This document shows, piece after piece, positions 45,796 to 58,500 of a stretch of 64,000 nucleotides of DNA. The stretch lies in contig NC_134418.1 of the NCBI RefSeq assembly GCF_030867145.1, positions 58,565,682 through 58,629,681 on the forward strand, given 5' to 3'. How positions within the stretch are numbered: position 1 is the stretch's first letter; the number at the start of each line of letters is the position of its first letter. Below the pieces are notes generated by a model. It ran no database searches and had not been told where the DNA came from. It was given only the letters and a program-made list of their open reading frames with translations. Position numbers and translations under genes: made by a program. The stretch comes from Opisthocomus hoazin (taxonomy: Eukaryota; Chordata; Aves; Opisthocomiformes; Opisthocomidae).

Positions 45796-48700
45796 TATAG
45801 TTCACTTTTTCATAAAGTTTTATAGAAAGTAGAATCCTCCTGCAGGGAGGGATCACTGACAAATTTGAAGTCTGTTCAATACCAGAAGTGTGACGTATAA
45901 GGATTATAGCCCTTTAAAATTGAACTCAACCTTAAGCATGCAAGCTTATAGCCTCTAATACTTGCTCACCGTCATAACAGCATCTCATAAATTGGATTTA
46001 TCGTGTTCCCTTAACCTCAGTGCACTCTCAATTTATTCATTAGCTCACTCCCACCATTCTGAGCGCTTGAATAGCTATACCAATGAAAAGTGTCATCTTG
46101 TTCTCTAATCTAAATGAAATTGAATTAATTTTCCTTTCCTCGCCACTATATGTTTCTCACAAGACTCCTTTCCCTCTGCTGTTATTAAATCTTCAACAAG
46201 AATCAAGCTGAAACTATTACATAGACCTGCAGATCTAAAATGAACAGCATTAATGCTTGATAATGGTCCGCTCCTTGCCTTCCGGAAAGGTATGAAACAC
46301 TTACATCTTGTCATGAAAAGAAATATGTTACGTTGGGGCTAAGAACCTATGAAACTGGGGTTTTTTAATAAGTATCATGACAATTTCAGCTGATTTTAAA
46401 TAGCAGTTAACTTTGAGAGATACAATTTTACTTCTTAGCAGAATTTGTGCAGGTGAAGTCATGACATTTAAGACCACCTCCCTTTTAACAAAATGCCATG
46501 AAATCATTCATGAATAACGCATAAATTCAAGCCAATGAAATCTTTATGCCATGCCAGTCTCTTATTTGCAGGAAATAAAATTAGAGCACAATGTGCAGTA
46601 AACTATAACCAGAGGAGTCCCACTGTCATGCAGACATCATCACAGGCGTAAAGTGGGAGAGTACTGAGCACAGTATGTATGTGCAGTTCCAGAAGGTTCA
46701 CGAGAACCTCTGCAGCAGAAGGGCCTGACGGCACAGCGCGTTCCTGGCGGCAAGCAGTGGGGAGAATTACAGGGGGCAGCATATGGGGAAAGACAGAAAT
46801 CGGCCATCTGGAAGCAGGGAGTTGCACAGGCCAAAGATGCAGTAATAACATAATCATCATCACTCTTTTCTTTCTCTTTTTCAGCCAAACTGGGCATTTT
46901 AGGGAATTTAGACTGAAGTCTAAAATTTACGGTGAAAGACTGATCATGTACAACAGCCACAAAACAGTGAATGATACAGTATTTGCATTTTGCTTTTTAA
47001 ATAAATGGAGTGAAAGAGATCAAATTTTGTGCCAGCTGCACTTCAATTACATTTACTTTGCCTAGCAGTTGCCACGTCAGATACCTTTCTCTAAAAGTAT
47101 TTGTTTTACAAGTTTGTTTGTAGTCCATCATAACTATTGTTCAAATTCATAATCAAAAGAAAGATAGACATTACTGTTCTTGTAAAGTAAAAAGACATGT
47201 CATGACATGTCAAGTTCAACTTCCCTGATTTTGCATCAAGACTGTGAAGACCTGGTCTATTGCCTCAGTCCTGGTCTTTATTAACATTAGGGGCAAATTT
47301 ATCTCTCTGTGTGGAGCTTCCAAATGAGGTTAGAAAAATCACCCCGTGGCAGGTACATCCCAGCAGGTAACTGGTTCAGCTCTCTCAATGGCTGGTGAGA
47401 TGCAGGGCTCTGCAGACACTTGTAGCTATCTGTCCCCGCAGACTTTCGGTAAGTATTTTGAACCAGTTAGTAAATTCTTTGAGATTTTCTACAGAAAATT
47501 CCGTGGCCATGAAAGACGGTATTACCTTGACAGATTTTGAAATGCAAGGAAACAGTCATTCGTCTTGCTTGTGATCTTCATTTTATTATTATCTTGTGGA
47601 AATTACTAAAACGTCCTTTCTACAAAGGAACCGTGACTGAGTGCTGCTATTGCAGGCCCGTACTACAAATGAGTTCCATTCCCCTTTAGACATAAGCAAA
47701 ACACCACCCATTTGTTCCATAGCCACATTTGTAGATCATTTAGCAGCAATCTCATCTAACAGCAAGCAGGGAGAAAAAATTAATTACATAATCAAACCGT
47801 GCTAGAGACGGAGTCAAGAGGTTAAAGCTTACACTGTTGTTCTCCTTTTAGAGCTCTGTGGGAGAAACAAAACCAAATTTGCTGTATTACTTACTCTTAT
47901 CAGGGTTTGTCCGAGTAGAGCAATGGAAGCGAGAACAGGATTGATGTATCTAGTTTACTTCTCAGACTTCGGAGGAAATCAAACTATTTGAATGCAAAAG
48001 TATCCTGATAAAAGCTGGAAGCACATAGAGACTTGTATATAAAACCAGCCTGCTACAACAATCTGTGGATTTTAAAGCCTGAAAAAAAAAAAAAAAATCT
48101 AAGGATGGGCTTTTACATTTCTTACAGTAATTTCTTCACCAAACCCAAAAACTGGGGCTCTGTGTTCAATATACCGCATCTGTAAGTGAGGGCTGAGTGT
48201 AAGACACTTAGTAACATTATGGATTGTCCTCTATTATAAATGTTACATCCTAATATGATGTTTTGCGCTTTGCTTATCCATTAAGGTAAGACCATCGTGA
48301 AGCATTTAGAGATTGTACCATGGTTCTACTGCACGCTTTGTGAAAGTGGGCATTTAAAATACAGTATCGTATCCTAATCTGCCGTCTTTCGCTGCAAGGC
48401 AAGAGGTTTAGGTACCTAGAAATGCAGGAGGAACAGTCTACCGTAGTTCCACTGCTGCTGTGAGAGCCATTATGTGAGAACTGCCTTCCGCCTTGCTTTC
48501 TGTTTCAGCACTGTGGTGCCCAGCTTTGGCAACGGCCGACTGCTCTGGGGCTTCCTGCCTGCCTAACAACGGGTCAGGTGGAACACTGCTAAGGAACAGC
48601 TGAAATCTGCCTCAGTACAATTGTCTAAAATTGTATCATGGATCAAATTTTCATTTTTCAACTGACAGATAGAGTCTTTCATTAGAGAATAAAGCACTTC

Positions 48701-49390
48701 AGAAGAATTAATTAGAAGTCGAGCAGTTAGACCAGTAGCAGTTATTTACCTGCATCTGAAATTAAGCCTCAGCAAAGTTCTGACTTGCCCAAATAATCAT
48801 TCTGAACAGGTAACAAGTCAAGAATACAGCTCAGCTCTGCTTTCTTGGTTCTGTCACTTAAGCAGTTCCTCCCATGAAAATTCCAGCTACAAAAAGTAGC
48901 AACTAAGTGCAAGTTCACTTGTAAGAAGCAAGTTTGTCTTTTCTTACAAGAGCTCACAAATGATCAACACAGGGGCCTGAAATAAAGGGACAATGTCAGC
49001 AACTGACCTGCTCAATAGTTTTGCTTATTTGCCCTGGGACTGCAGCACTCCACCTAGGACGCTCTATACGACTTCCCAGCTGCGCAGGGTCTGTCTGAGC
49101 CAGGCTGTTCTGCGTGAGGCTACCAACCCACCCACCCACGCACCACACAGCCCAGACCCGCACCCAGAGTTAACTTCACATCACGATGCTGCCTGCCCTC
49201 AGTTGTATGCTTAGGTATACTCGCAATGGATGACCTTAGTGTATTTTTCCCCCCACTTAAGTGCACTTAAATTTGTTCCTGAAAAGCAGAATAAAACATG
49301 GTGTCTCTCAGCAGAACAGAATCAACAGAATGATGCACTTTGTCACTTGGAAATAGTGACAGTTTTATAATTGCATGTTCATACAAAAAA
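45796..49390. other. Intergenic between convergent SLC9B2 and CISD2
   Basis: About 3.6 kb with no recognisable exon. I looked for NHA-like motifs (GSxDD, PGSGGLCTL, GAEVS) that would betray a second SLC9B copy, as in mammals, and saw none. A poly(A) run lies at about 48082-48097. Confidence 0.6.
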
Positions 49391-49411
49391 GGCTTACTTG
49401 TAGGAAGTAAT

Positions 49412-49417
49412 TTTATT
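49412..49417 (-). terminator. CISD2: Candidate distal poly(A) signal, CISD2
   Basis: TTTATT on the + strand, AATAAA in the CISD2 sense, about 250 bases past the stop codon. A nearer one lies at 49531-49536, about 130 bases past the stop. Either would give a short 3' UTR. Confidence 0.5.
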
Positions 49418-49663
49418 GTTGAAATAACTTATTTACAAAGATAGTTACTTTACAGCTTTACAAAGCAGACATAATTCTTCTCAGAATAAAGTATGAAAAC
49501 AGCGACAGATTTAACACTGTCTAAATGCAGTTTATTCCAAAAAGAAATCTACAGCAATCATTAGACTAAATCATACCAATCACATAATAAAATGCTGTCC
49601 CTTGCAACTACTACAGTATAAAAAGACTTTTTGTCGGTCATGATCTAGTGGATTAAGCATCTG

Positions 49664-52600
49664 CTACACTTCTTTCTTCTTGAGTATTAGTGGACCTACA
49701 TTATCCCCTGTTAATTCATTGTGCTTGTTGTGGGAGCCATCACAGACAGGGAACTAGAAGAAAGCATACACGAGGAATTAGTATAACTACAGTAACTGCA
49801 TGGTGATTTTTCTACTTCTTCCTATGCCAAGAGTACTTTGGTAATGTCGCTAGTTCCACCTACTGTGTCCCATTTCAGCATGAAACTCCCCATCTCCTAT
49901 CAGACACAGGACACATGTTACTACTGGAAAAAAAACACTGCTAACAGGTAACTAAGTTTGTGAGGTCCTACAATAGCTGTTCTTAGACACAAAGTTAGGG
50001 ACAAAGCCTTTCCCATGAAAGAAGACCAAGCAAAGCAGTCATCACAACGAGTGGTTTAAGGTCTATTGCGGAACTAGTGAAAGTGCTCTTAATAGATTTA
50101 ATAATTTACAGCCACAAAGTACTGTTTAAGAAAAGATGAAATACTTTCCTGAAGTGATTATTCTGAAGGGAGAATCATTGAGAGGGTGAGGTCCAGGGCA
50201 GATTTTTTTGTTAAAACAGGAAAGCATTCGGTCCAGCAAGGACAAACCAGAGTGCACTTGGGACATTCAAAAGAAATTGAGGGTAAACAAAAAACACTCA
50301 TGTACATCTAATTGATTTGGGGGATACGCACTACCCAAACCAGTCATCTACTGGCTGCTTTGCACCAGATGGGGATACGCTCTCCCTCACCAACACAGGT
50401 GCGGCCTTACTTTCATTCTAATACGAACCATCTTCTAAGCATTTTTGTAAAATAGTTATCTTCTAGTTAGTTGCAATATATTTCCAAATATTAAACAAGG
50501 CTTGCTTGGTTTTAATCTACTCACAGGTAGTCACTCTCTAAGTGTTTCTAGAAAAACCCTACCATGTTTCTTACAAGTTTCTACAGTTTCTTTCTGCATT
50601 TAGATAAGTTTACAGTAGAGAAAAATAAGAACTGTGCCACTCTCAAAAATCAAGAACATGTTCCAACTTCAGAAAAAAGCAACAGGTCAACATGTAGCAA
50701 TTCACCACCAAAGCACTGATAAAAATATGCAAGTTTCAACCTCTAATCCTACAGTAGCACAAAGCATCTTACCGTCTTGGAACGCCAACATCTGCAGTAA
50801 GCTTTAGTGAGGCACAGATCTTCAATGTTTATTTCATTCACTACTTTTGGATTTTCCTTCTGGATCTTGAGGTTAATCAAGCTATCCTTTTGCTGTTTCT
50901 TCTTGGGGAGGAACGGACGAACAGCGAGGTAACCGAGCAAGGCCAGCACGCCCAGGAAAGGCAATAACCGCAGCCATTCTGAAACTGAAGACAGGTGGAA
51001 TTTAGATTGGCTCCTGACACCACTTCAGTATGGTGCAGCATCAGCCACTCTCAAATGACTTAGGGTAGGGATCGGGGTTGCTCAGTCAGCAAGGCTCTGA
51101 GGGCAAACAAGACTCTGTGAGTAAGTCTTAAGAAGAAAGATGACCCAGATTAAAACCTGGGTTTTACTGTAGCCAAGGTAAAAGTTTGACTCCTAGAATT
51201 TCATCTGAAGTTTCATGTCAACACTCCAGAAGACGAATCAATGGAAGAGAATAAATCCAAAAAGAAAGGCGTACTGAAGCAAGGAACCCTAAAATTACAG
51301 GGTTTCTGCTCACTGGAGGTACACCAGCACTGCGTACTAGCAAACTGGGCGTGATTACATGCGGTAAGTATATTCAATGCCAGTATCTTAACATTCTGTA
51401 TATGAAGAACCATTCAGTAAGTTTTATAATTCAGTTTTTAATTGCTTATTTCATTATTTTTAGCTTCTTGAAGTTTTCCTCCTTTTATTTGTTTTTATTT
51501 ATTTTTCAGAGCTCTGTTTGCTCAGGGATCTGCAACACAGAAGAAGTCCTGAGATCAGGTAAGTCAAGCCACAGAAAATTGGTTTTTACCAGGCTGAGGA
51601 ACTTCTTTTCAGTACAGGTAGGAGATTCAAGTATCCTCTGCAGACTTAGCTGCCTTGCTACATCATTATAAATCTACACGTACTGGTGAGAGAAAGACTT
51701 ACTGGGCTTTTTAAGAAATTCATCAACATCTGGCATAAGTTCTATATATGTTGAAGGTGGATCCACTTTTCCAGCAAAACAAGCTGTGACGATGCTCCAG
51801 TGTAATTTAAGTACCATGGTGCAATAAAGGAGAGAACATTTTTCTACATTTCTGGACAATACATTAAATCTAAATGCTCACCAAGAAGTGGAAGAGAGTT
51901 TAAAAATATTTCAAAATGAGAAGCAAAGAAGTGTAATGAGCTGGAGTACAAAAAGCTGCACAAGCACTTTGTGAGACAAGACACTGTAATCAAGTTCCTT
52001 TGTTAAATGATTTAGGATCAGAACACAGCAAAATGTTGTTCTACAGTTTGTTTTTTGAGATTCAGATGTACAAGAAAAGAAATGCAATAGACCAGGGTAA
52101 GGATGCTAGGTAGGTTGTAGCTCCCAGATATTACATTATTCTGTGTAGCTTGATTTTACTTGTAATAATAGAGCACATGTTCATGCTAATACTTTTCTAG
52201 TTAGCACACAGTGGCTGCTTCTTAATAATTTGAATTTTCTGAAAGTACACCATGTAATGAAAATACTTTGTGGGACTAATTTTATGTTCTTTGAGCTTTC
52301 TATAGCCTTTGACATGAAAACCACACTTACTGCATTTATCTGGGAATGCACCACAACTGTACAAATCCTAAAGGCACTGCAAGAACTTTCAGTAGCCTTT
52401 CCATACCTGCACTTGCAATGGTCCCTCTGCACAGCAATTGACAAAATTTGCTAAGAGTCACTGCAATAGACTAGTCTCTGTTGCTCTTTTCTCAGTTCCC
52501 CTAACAAGCTGTAGGGCCTAAAGAATAACAATTAACACTGAGATACTTAAACACTTTCAGTTACAGAAAATACCGAGTTTCCTGGACAGCAGTACCTGTT

Positions 52601-55600
52601 TGTCCTTTCTGTCGTTGCTGTTCCAGAACACTCCGTGAATAGGAATCCAAATGCACTTTCTGACCTTACCTGAAAGACTGACTTGGAACATACTTTAGAA
52701 GAGAGGAAAAATATTTGGTCACTGAAAAAGATTTCCAAATTGAGTATCTAACCTGACTGTTGGTAAAGAGGTAGATCTCTGCAAAGCTACTCTGAACTCT
52801 ATGACAAAGCATATTTTCCAACAGGTGCCATAACCAGCAGCAGGGCACCTATCGTGGGTGAGGAATGCAATCTGGCTAAGATTGACACACAAAAAGGAAA
52901 TGTCTCACATGAGAATTAAATGCCATTCAAAGAGACTGGCAACTAAACAGCAAGTGGCATCTCAATACAGCTTCAAACTCCCTGATACAACATCAAAATC
53001 GGAACAGCAGTCATGTCTATGGGAGATGCACAACCAGTTGGGTTCATCCAAATGAAACAGGAACATGACAGCTGTAACCTTTGAGAAAGGAAATCAGAAA
53101 CAAACAGGAACAGGAAGTACAAAGATATTATTTATCATGGTTGTTATCTAATATTTGTACCATGCTAACTGCTGATAAATAGTTTTGTCCTCACTAGCCA
53201 ATTATTTCTTTACATATATCTAATCTGGGAGTCTCTGGAAAGCCCCCAATTACACCAATGCATACACTAATCATAAACTGACTTGTTATTGCCAAAAGAC
53301 TGCCAGAAGCTCATACTTTTAGACTGAAAAATCAACATGACCATGCTTCTAGGGCCTGAGAGACAAGATACTGTCACAAAGTAAAAGTCACAGATATTTG
53401 GACTGAGTGGGCAGGGATGGGAGAAAAGCTTCACCCAAACTAATCCTACAACTGCAAGCTGCTCTGTGTTTCTGAAGCCATTCAGACCTTTCTGAAGCTG
53501 ATGTAAGGCAATTCACAAGACTGTTTTCAGAGCAATTAACTCAGAATTCAGCAATTACATGGATTCTGAAGATTCTTTATCAGTTCTGCTGCATGGGAAG
53601 AGGCAGTCTTTGGAGCCAGAAATGGAGAGCAGAGTTATCAGAGAGGTTAGTCTTCGAACTTGACTTGTGTTAGTCAGACACCAATCCCAAAGAGAAGTCC
53701 TGAAAAGTATCAGCAACATCACTGAAACAGGAATGCCCAAAGAATTCCAAGCAGCTGAGGCCACAGACCATAGGCCACAGCTACATTTTCGAGGAGAGGT
53801 TGTCTGAACTTTTAATCCAACAGTAACAAGTCCAAAAAAACCCCAAACATAGACACTGTGAACAGAAATGGACTGGCCAGCCACCTAGGGTCAAATCAAA
53901 GCAAGTGGTCCCTGCTTGTCCTTCACCCACTAATCCTTTGATACCTTTCACTCTGATTTATGTTTTAGCTAATTTCTGTGGAAATGAACCTGTGCAGACA
54001 CAAAAGCAGCTTCCTACAGTAACAGCTCAACTGCAAGCCAAAATTTTAACAAGTATTAGCTACCAGTCGAAGTCAGGATTGGAACTGTGATTGTACATTC
54101 TCTAAACTGATGAAATTCTTCATGCAAATTCAAATTACTCAAGTGTCCTGGGTTTGGCCAGGACAGGATTAATTTTCACCAGAATACAGGAAGGGGCACA
54201 GCCAGGCGGGCTGACCCAACCCCACCTGGCCAAACAGAGCCGGGTATTCCATACCATGTGCCGTCACGCTGGGTTCCCGTGGGGGGAGCGGCACGGCAGG
54301 AACTCACTCGCAGCTCGGGAGGGCACAGCGGCAGTGCAGTCCGGGAGAACGTTGTGCGGTTTGTGTCGTGTTTTCCCCTTATCCGTATCGTTGTTGTTCC
54401 TGGTCCCTTTGTTTGCTGTTCTGTTAAACTGCCCTTATCCCGACCCACCAGTTTCTGCCTTTTTCTTCCCATTCTCCTCCCCACCCCGGCAGGGGGAGGG
54501 GCGGCCGCGTGGCGCTTTTGTTGCCGGCCGCAGCCCAAACCAGAGCACTCAGTTACATTCTCTTCAGAACTAATAAGCAGTTCTAAGTGTTTTCTGTTGT
54601 TTGCTTTGGTCTCTCAAGGGTGTTCTCACTGCGACACAAACACAAAGGACTGCACACACCACTTTAATATGTCTACTAGTTTACGAAAGTAGAGAAATGA
54701 CAGTCGTTTTAGTGACACAGCACACTTTAAATAAATTAAAAGGCAAAGCTATGGGTAAGTTAACAAGCCACTCTGCAAATGAAAAATTCATGGTTCGGAT
54801 GCGTTCTGAAGACTCTGTTATCACATTATCATCCTTCTGTCCCTTAGTACTGTAAAAGATGATCCACAGACCTGTCCTCTTCCTGCCTGTTACATTAAAG
54901 TTCCTCTTAACATGCAGGCCAAGCGTAAGACAGCCCACACATGGCTGTGTTATGTTATGGAAAGTCTACCACCTAGATTCTTACATAAACCTTGAAATTG
55001 TGACCACGTGCTATTTTGAGGTGAATGCCTATACAGTCTTAATGACATATAGCAGGATAAAAAGCAATGCCGGCATGAGACAACACTCTTCAGCAAACTT
55101 GAGAAGAGAAGGGTAAGGTAGCTGTGACAAGAAACTGAAAGAGGCTTCCGAGCAGCAGTGGCACCACACTTTAGATATCCACTGTCAAACCCAAGGTCAA
55201 ACATTCTTTCCTTCCTCCCTGTTGCTTTTACCTTCAGGAGTTTTGCATTGGATGTTAACAGTTTTCCTCTTTCCAAGCAAGCAGTTTTTCGTTGTGATTT
55301 GGTGAGGTCACAACAGACAACGGGTGTCTCAAGACTTTTAATCAGCACACTCTACAACATGTTATACAAAAGGATCCTCACTATACTTACGGTCTGTTGT
55401 TTCTACAACTGATGCACTACAGGAACCGAAGCTGCATCCGCCTGGAAGCTAATGAAGGTTTACAGAAGCAATACAAGAGCTAACAAGCAAAGGACTGCAC
55501 TGTTCCAGAATTGGGTTCTGGCCTGCCTTTGCGAACAAGGCCTATGCTAGCGAGTGTTTTATAGTGCTGGTCCCTGACTAAGTTCAGCAGATGCCACCAA

Positions 55601-58181
55601 AGGACAACTACTAATGCACTTTAGATATTTTAAGGTCAATACTATTTCTCACTTTCCAAAAAGAAGCAAAGAAAAATGCTTGACATGTTTGATATGTCCT
55701 TCACCAAAGAACATGTTCCTCTGTAATTTGTAGTAGCAGTAAACACAAAAGAGAATATTAATCTAATTGTCTCTATTATCTAATAGTCTTTCACTAACTG
55801 TAATTCAATGGATATGATCCTGTAAGCTGCTGGTGCAAAGTAACTCCCAGCACTGGGAATCCCCTGCTCTTAGAGGCTTCTGACTTTAGGACATAACAGA
55901 TTAAGACCACAACAACAGTACAGAAGAGGCAGCACTTGCTGAAGCAACCTAGCTTTCTCAGATGAAACTTCAGACTGACAGCAGCTCTGAGTGCAGAGAA
56001 GTACAGGACTCTTCAGTGAGCAATGAGGCTTCAATGACTTTCAATAACTTTTAAGCTCTAAGAGAGGATCATTTTTTAATGTAGGTGCCTAGGATGCGGC
56101 ATCCTATGATTTCCTTTTAAAAAGGCTCACCATGTTGTATTTACCCTATGCTATAACGTTAAGCACTTTGTACAGTTTTGCTGTTTTTTCCTCCATTTCC
56201 ATTCACATCCACCCTAAGGGGAAGATATATACGCATGACAACAGATATTGGTCTAGTCTAGCTGACTGTTGAAAAAAAATGAGAAAAGTGTAAAAATGTT
56301 GTCTTTATAGCTATGTATTTTTAATTATACCTCTGTTTCCCCTCTTTAGAGTGTTTGGCACAAGACCAGTCAACAAAATCACTAAGAACTAGAGACAGTG
56401 GACTTTTTGCAGGTACGCTCATTAAATCCTACCAGGTCTCAATGCAATTTCTGGCTTGTTTCCTTCTTTCACCTTAGTTTAATGTTTTTGGGACTGACAT
56501 TTCACATGTTTGGTCTCCACTTCAGGTTTCAGTTATTTGTTTCTTGCTCTCCCCCCCAAATGCAAGGAAGTACCTGTCAGTGGGGTAAATAACACGACAG
56601 CACACGAGCTCTCCCCCACTGATCATTCTATTAAAAAAAAAAAAAAAAAAAAGGTCTGAACAGAGGTCTTCAGAACAAATTATATTACTACTATGTAGTA
56701 TGAATAAATAGAGAAGAAATGCACAAATAATCCTGTTACAGAAATGTGCGTTTGGACAAGTGAAGCAAGAACAGATTAAATTCAAGCATTACCAACCTTA
56801 ACAAATTTTAAGTACAACTTCTGGTTAAAAGGGCAATGACTTCAATAGGAAACTGCCAAATGCTAGGAATATGAGCACCTGCACTGTTCGGTAGCTGATT
56901 GCATCCCCTTCCTCCCAACTTTGTAGCTGCTGAATTTCTCCATTCGGTAAATAAAATTAACAGCACTTTCAGATGAGAGAGTAGATGTGGGGAAAGAAGA
57001 ACGGTTCATTTAAAACTGGTTTCCCTGTCATGGGAAAGATAGTGGGACTTCAAGTTTACAAGCAGCATAAACATGCTGGGAAAAAAGTACTCAAACCTGG
57101 TTTTAAATAAATTGTGCCTGTTCTAAATTAAATCATTTTCCAGCACTGTTAAAACCATATAGCTTAGTGCTGCAAGACAAACATTTAAGGTTGATTCTAC
57201 ACTTTGAAGACTTTCTCTATTTCCAGAGTTTCTGTTAGAGCATTCCTCTTATTTATTATTGCCAAACGAATCTTGTCATTTGACACTACTTGAGGTTCTG
57301 CCTGTACTACCACAGCTGAGCCTGGGCTCGGATAGTTCCAGTTTGCACTGAAATACACTGATCACCTGAAGAATTTGCTAGCATTTAGTTTTTCTTCTTG
57401 TTTGCCCTGTGAAAGGGCTGTGACTAATGAATAAGTATTTTCACTCTCTCACCCAGAAAATACTTATAAAAATGATTAAATAAAAAACCCCACCTAATTT
57501 GTGTACATAGCCAGCTCCCAGAAACAGATATTTTTTATTCAGCAGAGACGCCCTCTTTAACCTTTTAAGCAAATGAAGAGGCAGCGTTTAAAGCCTTCAG
57601 CTAAAATCCCATTTTGTGTATGTGCGCGGCCTCTGACTTGCTGGTACTCGCACAGGGAGGAATCTTCAGTACAGTACAACCGGGCTGGGGCTGATGAGCC
57701 CGCCTGCTACGGTTTATTCTACCGCTACGTTGTACTCCGCCTGTTACCATCTACCTCACAGGGCACCTTAAACGTCTGGTCGGACAATTTCCCTGCTGAA
57801 ACACTTTAACGGCGATTTAACGGTTGGGTTCCCCTCCTCCATGACAGACAACTTGTTCAGCCCAGCCGAGAGCAAGCGAGCGATGCCCGGAGCCAGGAGG
57901 GGAAGCCGCAGCCCGACGCGAGGCAGGCCCGGGGGACGTGCCGGAGTCCAGGCAGAAGCGCGGCGCTCGGCCCGGCCTGGCCCGGCCCCGCCGCTCCCCT
58001 CACACCGCCCGGGGCCGCCGGAGGGGCGGTGGAGAGGGGCGACACGGGGGTCCAGGCCGCCGCCGCCCCCCCACCTACCTGTGAGGCGGATGAAGCCGCC
58101 GACGCTCTCGGGCAGCGGCAGGCGCCTGAGGTACGCGGGCAGCTGCACCTTGACAATGCGGGCCAGAGTCTCCAGCACCAT
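49664..58181 (-). CDS. CISD2: CDGSH iron-sulfur domain protein 2 (NAF-1/Miner1), complete, 134 aa
   Basis: A tail-out 2Fe-2S protein of the ER and outer mitochondrial membrane, tied to calcium handling, autophagy and lifespan; human loss causes Wolfram syndrome 2. Three coding exons on the minus strand: 58181-58079, 50984-50773 and 49753-49664, all GT/AG, 405 bases. The start codon has an ideal context (GCCGCCATGG). The N-terminal segment (VKVQLPAYL) is followed by one membrane span at about 38-60 (LLPFLGVLALLGYLAV). The cluster ligands are C98, C100, C109 and H113 (YCRCWRSKT then FPVCDGSH), with the C-x-C-x8-C-x3-H spacing intact. The protein ends GPLILKKKEV as in human. Human CISD2 is 135 aa and reads KAAYCRC; this copy reads KAYCRC, one Ala fewer. 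Otherwise near-identical to human from the membrane span on. Confidence 0.96.
54144..54547 (+). mobile_element. Solo LTR, avian ERVL-like, GC-rich, in CISD2 intron 1
   Basis: A fossil LTR of 404 bp, starting TGTCCTGGGTTTGGCCAGG and ending in AACCAGAGCA. It is closely related to the LTR at 27079-27519 (inverted relative to it), sharing its start, the TATTCCATACCATGTG block, TTAAACTGCCCTTATCCCG and GCGGCCGCGTGGCGC. The flanks read CTCAAG on the left and CTCAG on the right, a possible target duplication differing by one base in length; this is weak. It is antisense to CISD2. There is no internal retroviral sequence. It looks relatively young. Confidence 0.83.
56633..56652. repeat. Poly(A) run
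   Basis: Twenty A residues on the + strand in CISD2 intron 1. No SINE or processed-copy body is recognisable on either side. Confidence 0.85.
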
Positions 58182-58294
58182 GGCGGCGGAGGTCGTTAGA
58201 GTGGGAGCGGAACGCGCCTAACCGCGCGCCTCCTCGGGCTACTCCCGCCGCGCACGCGCCGCGGGGCGGGGCGACGCCGGTGCGGGCCCGGCGC

Positions 58295-58304
58295 GCGCAT
58301 GCGC
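58295..58304. promoter_or_regulatory. NRF1-type site
   Basis: Perfect palindrome GCGCATGCGC, about 115 bases upstream of the CISD2 start codon and between the two presumed transcription starts. NRF1 typically drives bidirectional CpG promoters of mitochondrial and housekeeping genes. The function is inferred from sequence. Confidence 0.55.
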
Positions 58305-58399
58305 TCAGTCGTACGGCCGGATCCCCTCCGCTCGGGGGGCGCCGCCGCCGCGAGGCGGCGCGGGGGCGGCGCCGGCCGTCTCGGGCGGGAAGGAGCGGC

Positions 58400-58462
58400 G
58401 CCGCGAGCGGAGGCCGGTGGGCAGCGGGGCGGGGCCTGAGGCAGCGGCTCTCCTGACGCGAG
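58400..58462 (+). other. UBE2D3: Possible untranslated first exon of UBE2D3
   Basis: GC-rich sequence ending in a usable donor (GCGAG|GTGGGT at 58462/58463) on the + strand, divergent from CISD2. The name rests only on human synteny, where UBE2D3 starts head to head with CISD2. No UBE2D3 coding exon (MALKRINKEL...) is visible to the end of the window. Confidence 0.3.
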
Positions 58463-58500
58463 GTGGGTGCCCGGATGGTCCCTGGGGCCTGCCCAGGCCA

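Larger units (their letters stand above)
50985..58078 (-). other. CISD2: CISD2 intron 1
   Basis: About 7.1 kb, the largest intron of the gene. It contains a solo LTR (54144-54547) and a poly(A)/poly(T) run at 56633-56652. The remaining sequence is AT-rich with no recognisable nested gene; small open frames have no family signature. Confidence 0.7.
57830..58500. promoter_or_regulatory. CISD2: CpG island, probable bidirectional promoter CISD2 / UBE2D3
   Basis: Very GC- and CpG-rich and covers CISD2 exon 1. It contains GGGGCGGGG boxes (about 58262-58271 and 58427-58435), a palindromic NRF1-type GCGCATGCGC at 58295-58304 and a second close match GCGCACGCGC at 58250-58259. There is no TATA box. 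In human, CISD2 and UBE2D3 are head to head across one CpG island. The open frames across this island in several registers are composition artefacts. Confidence 0.8.
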
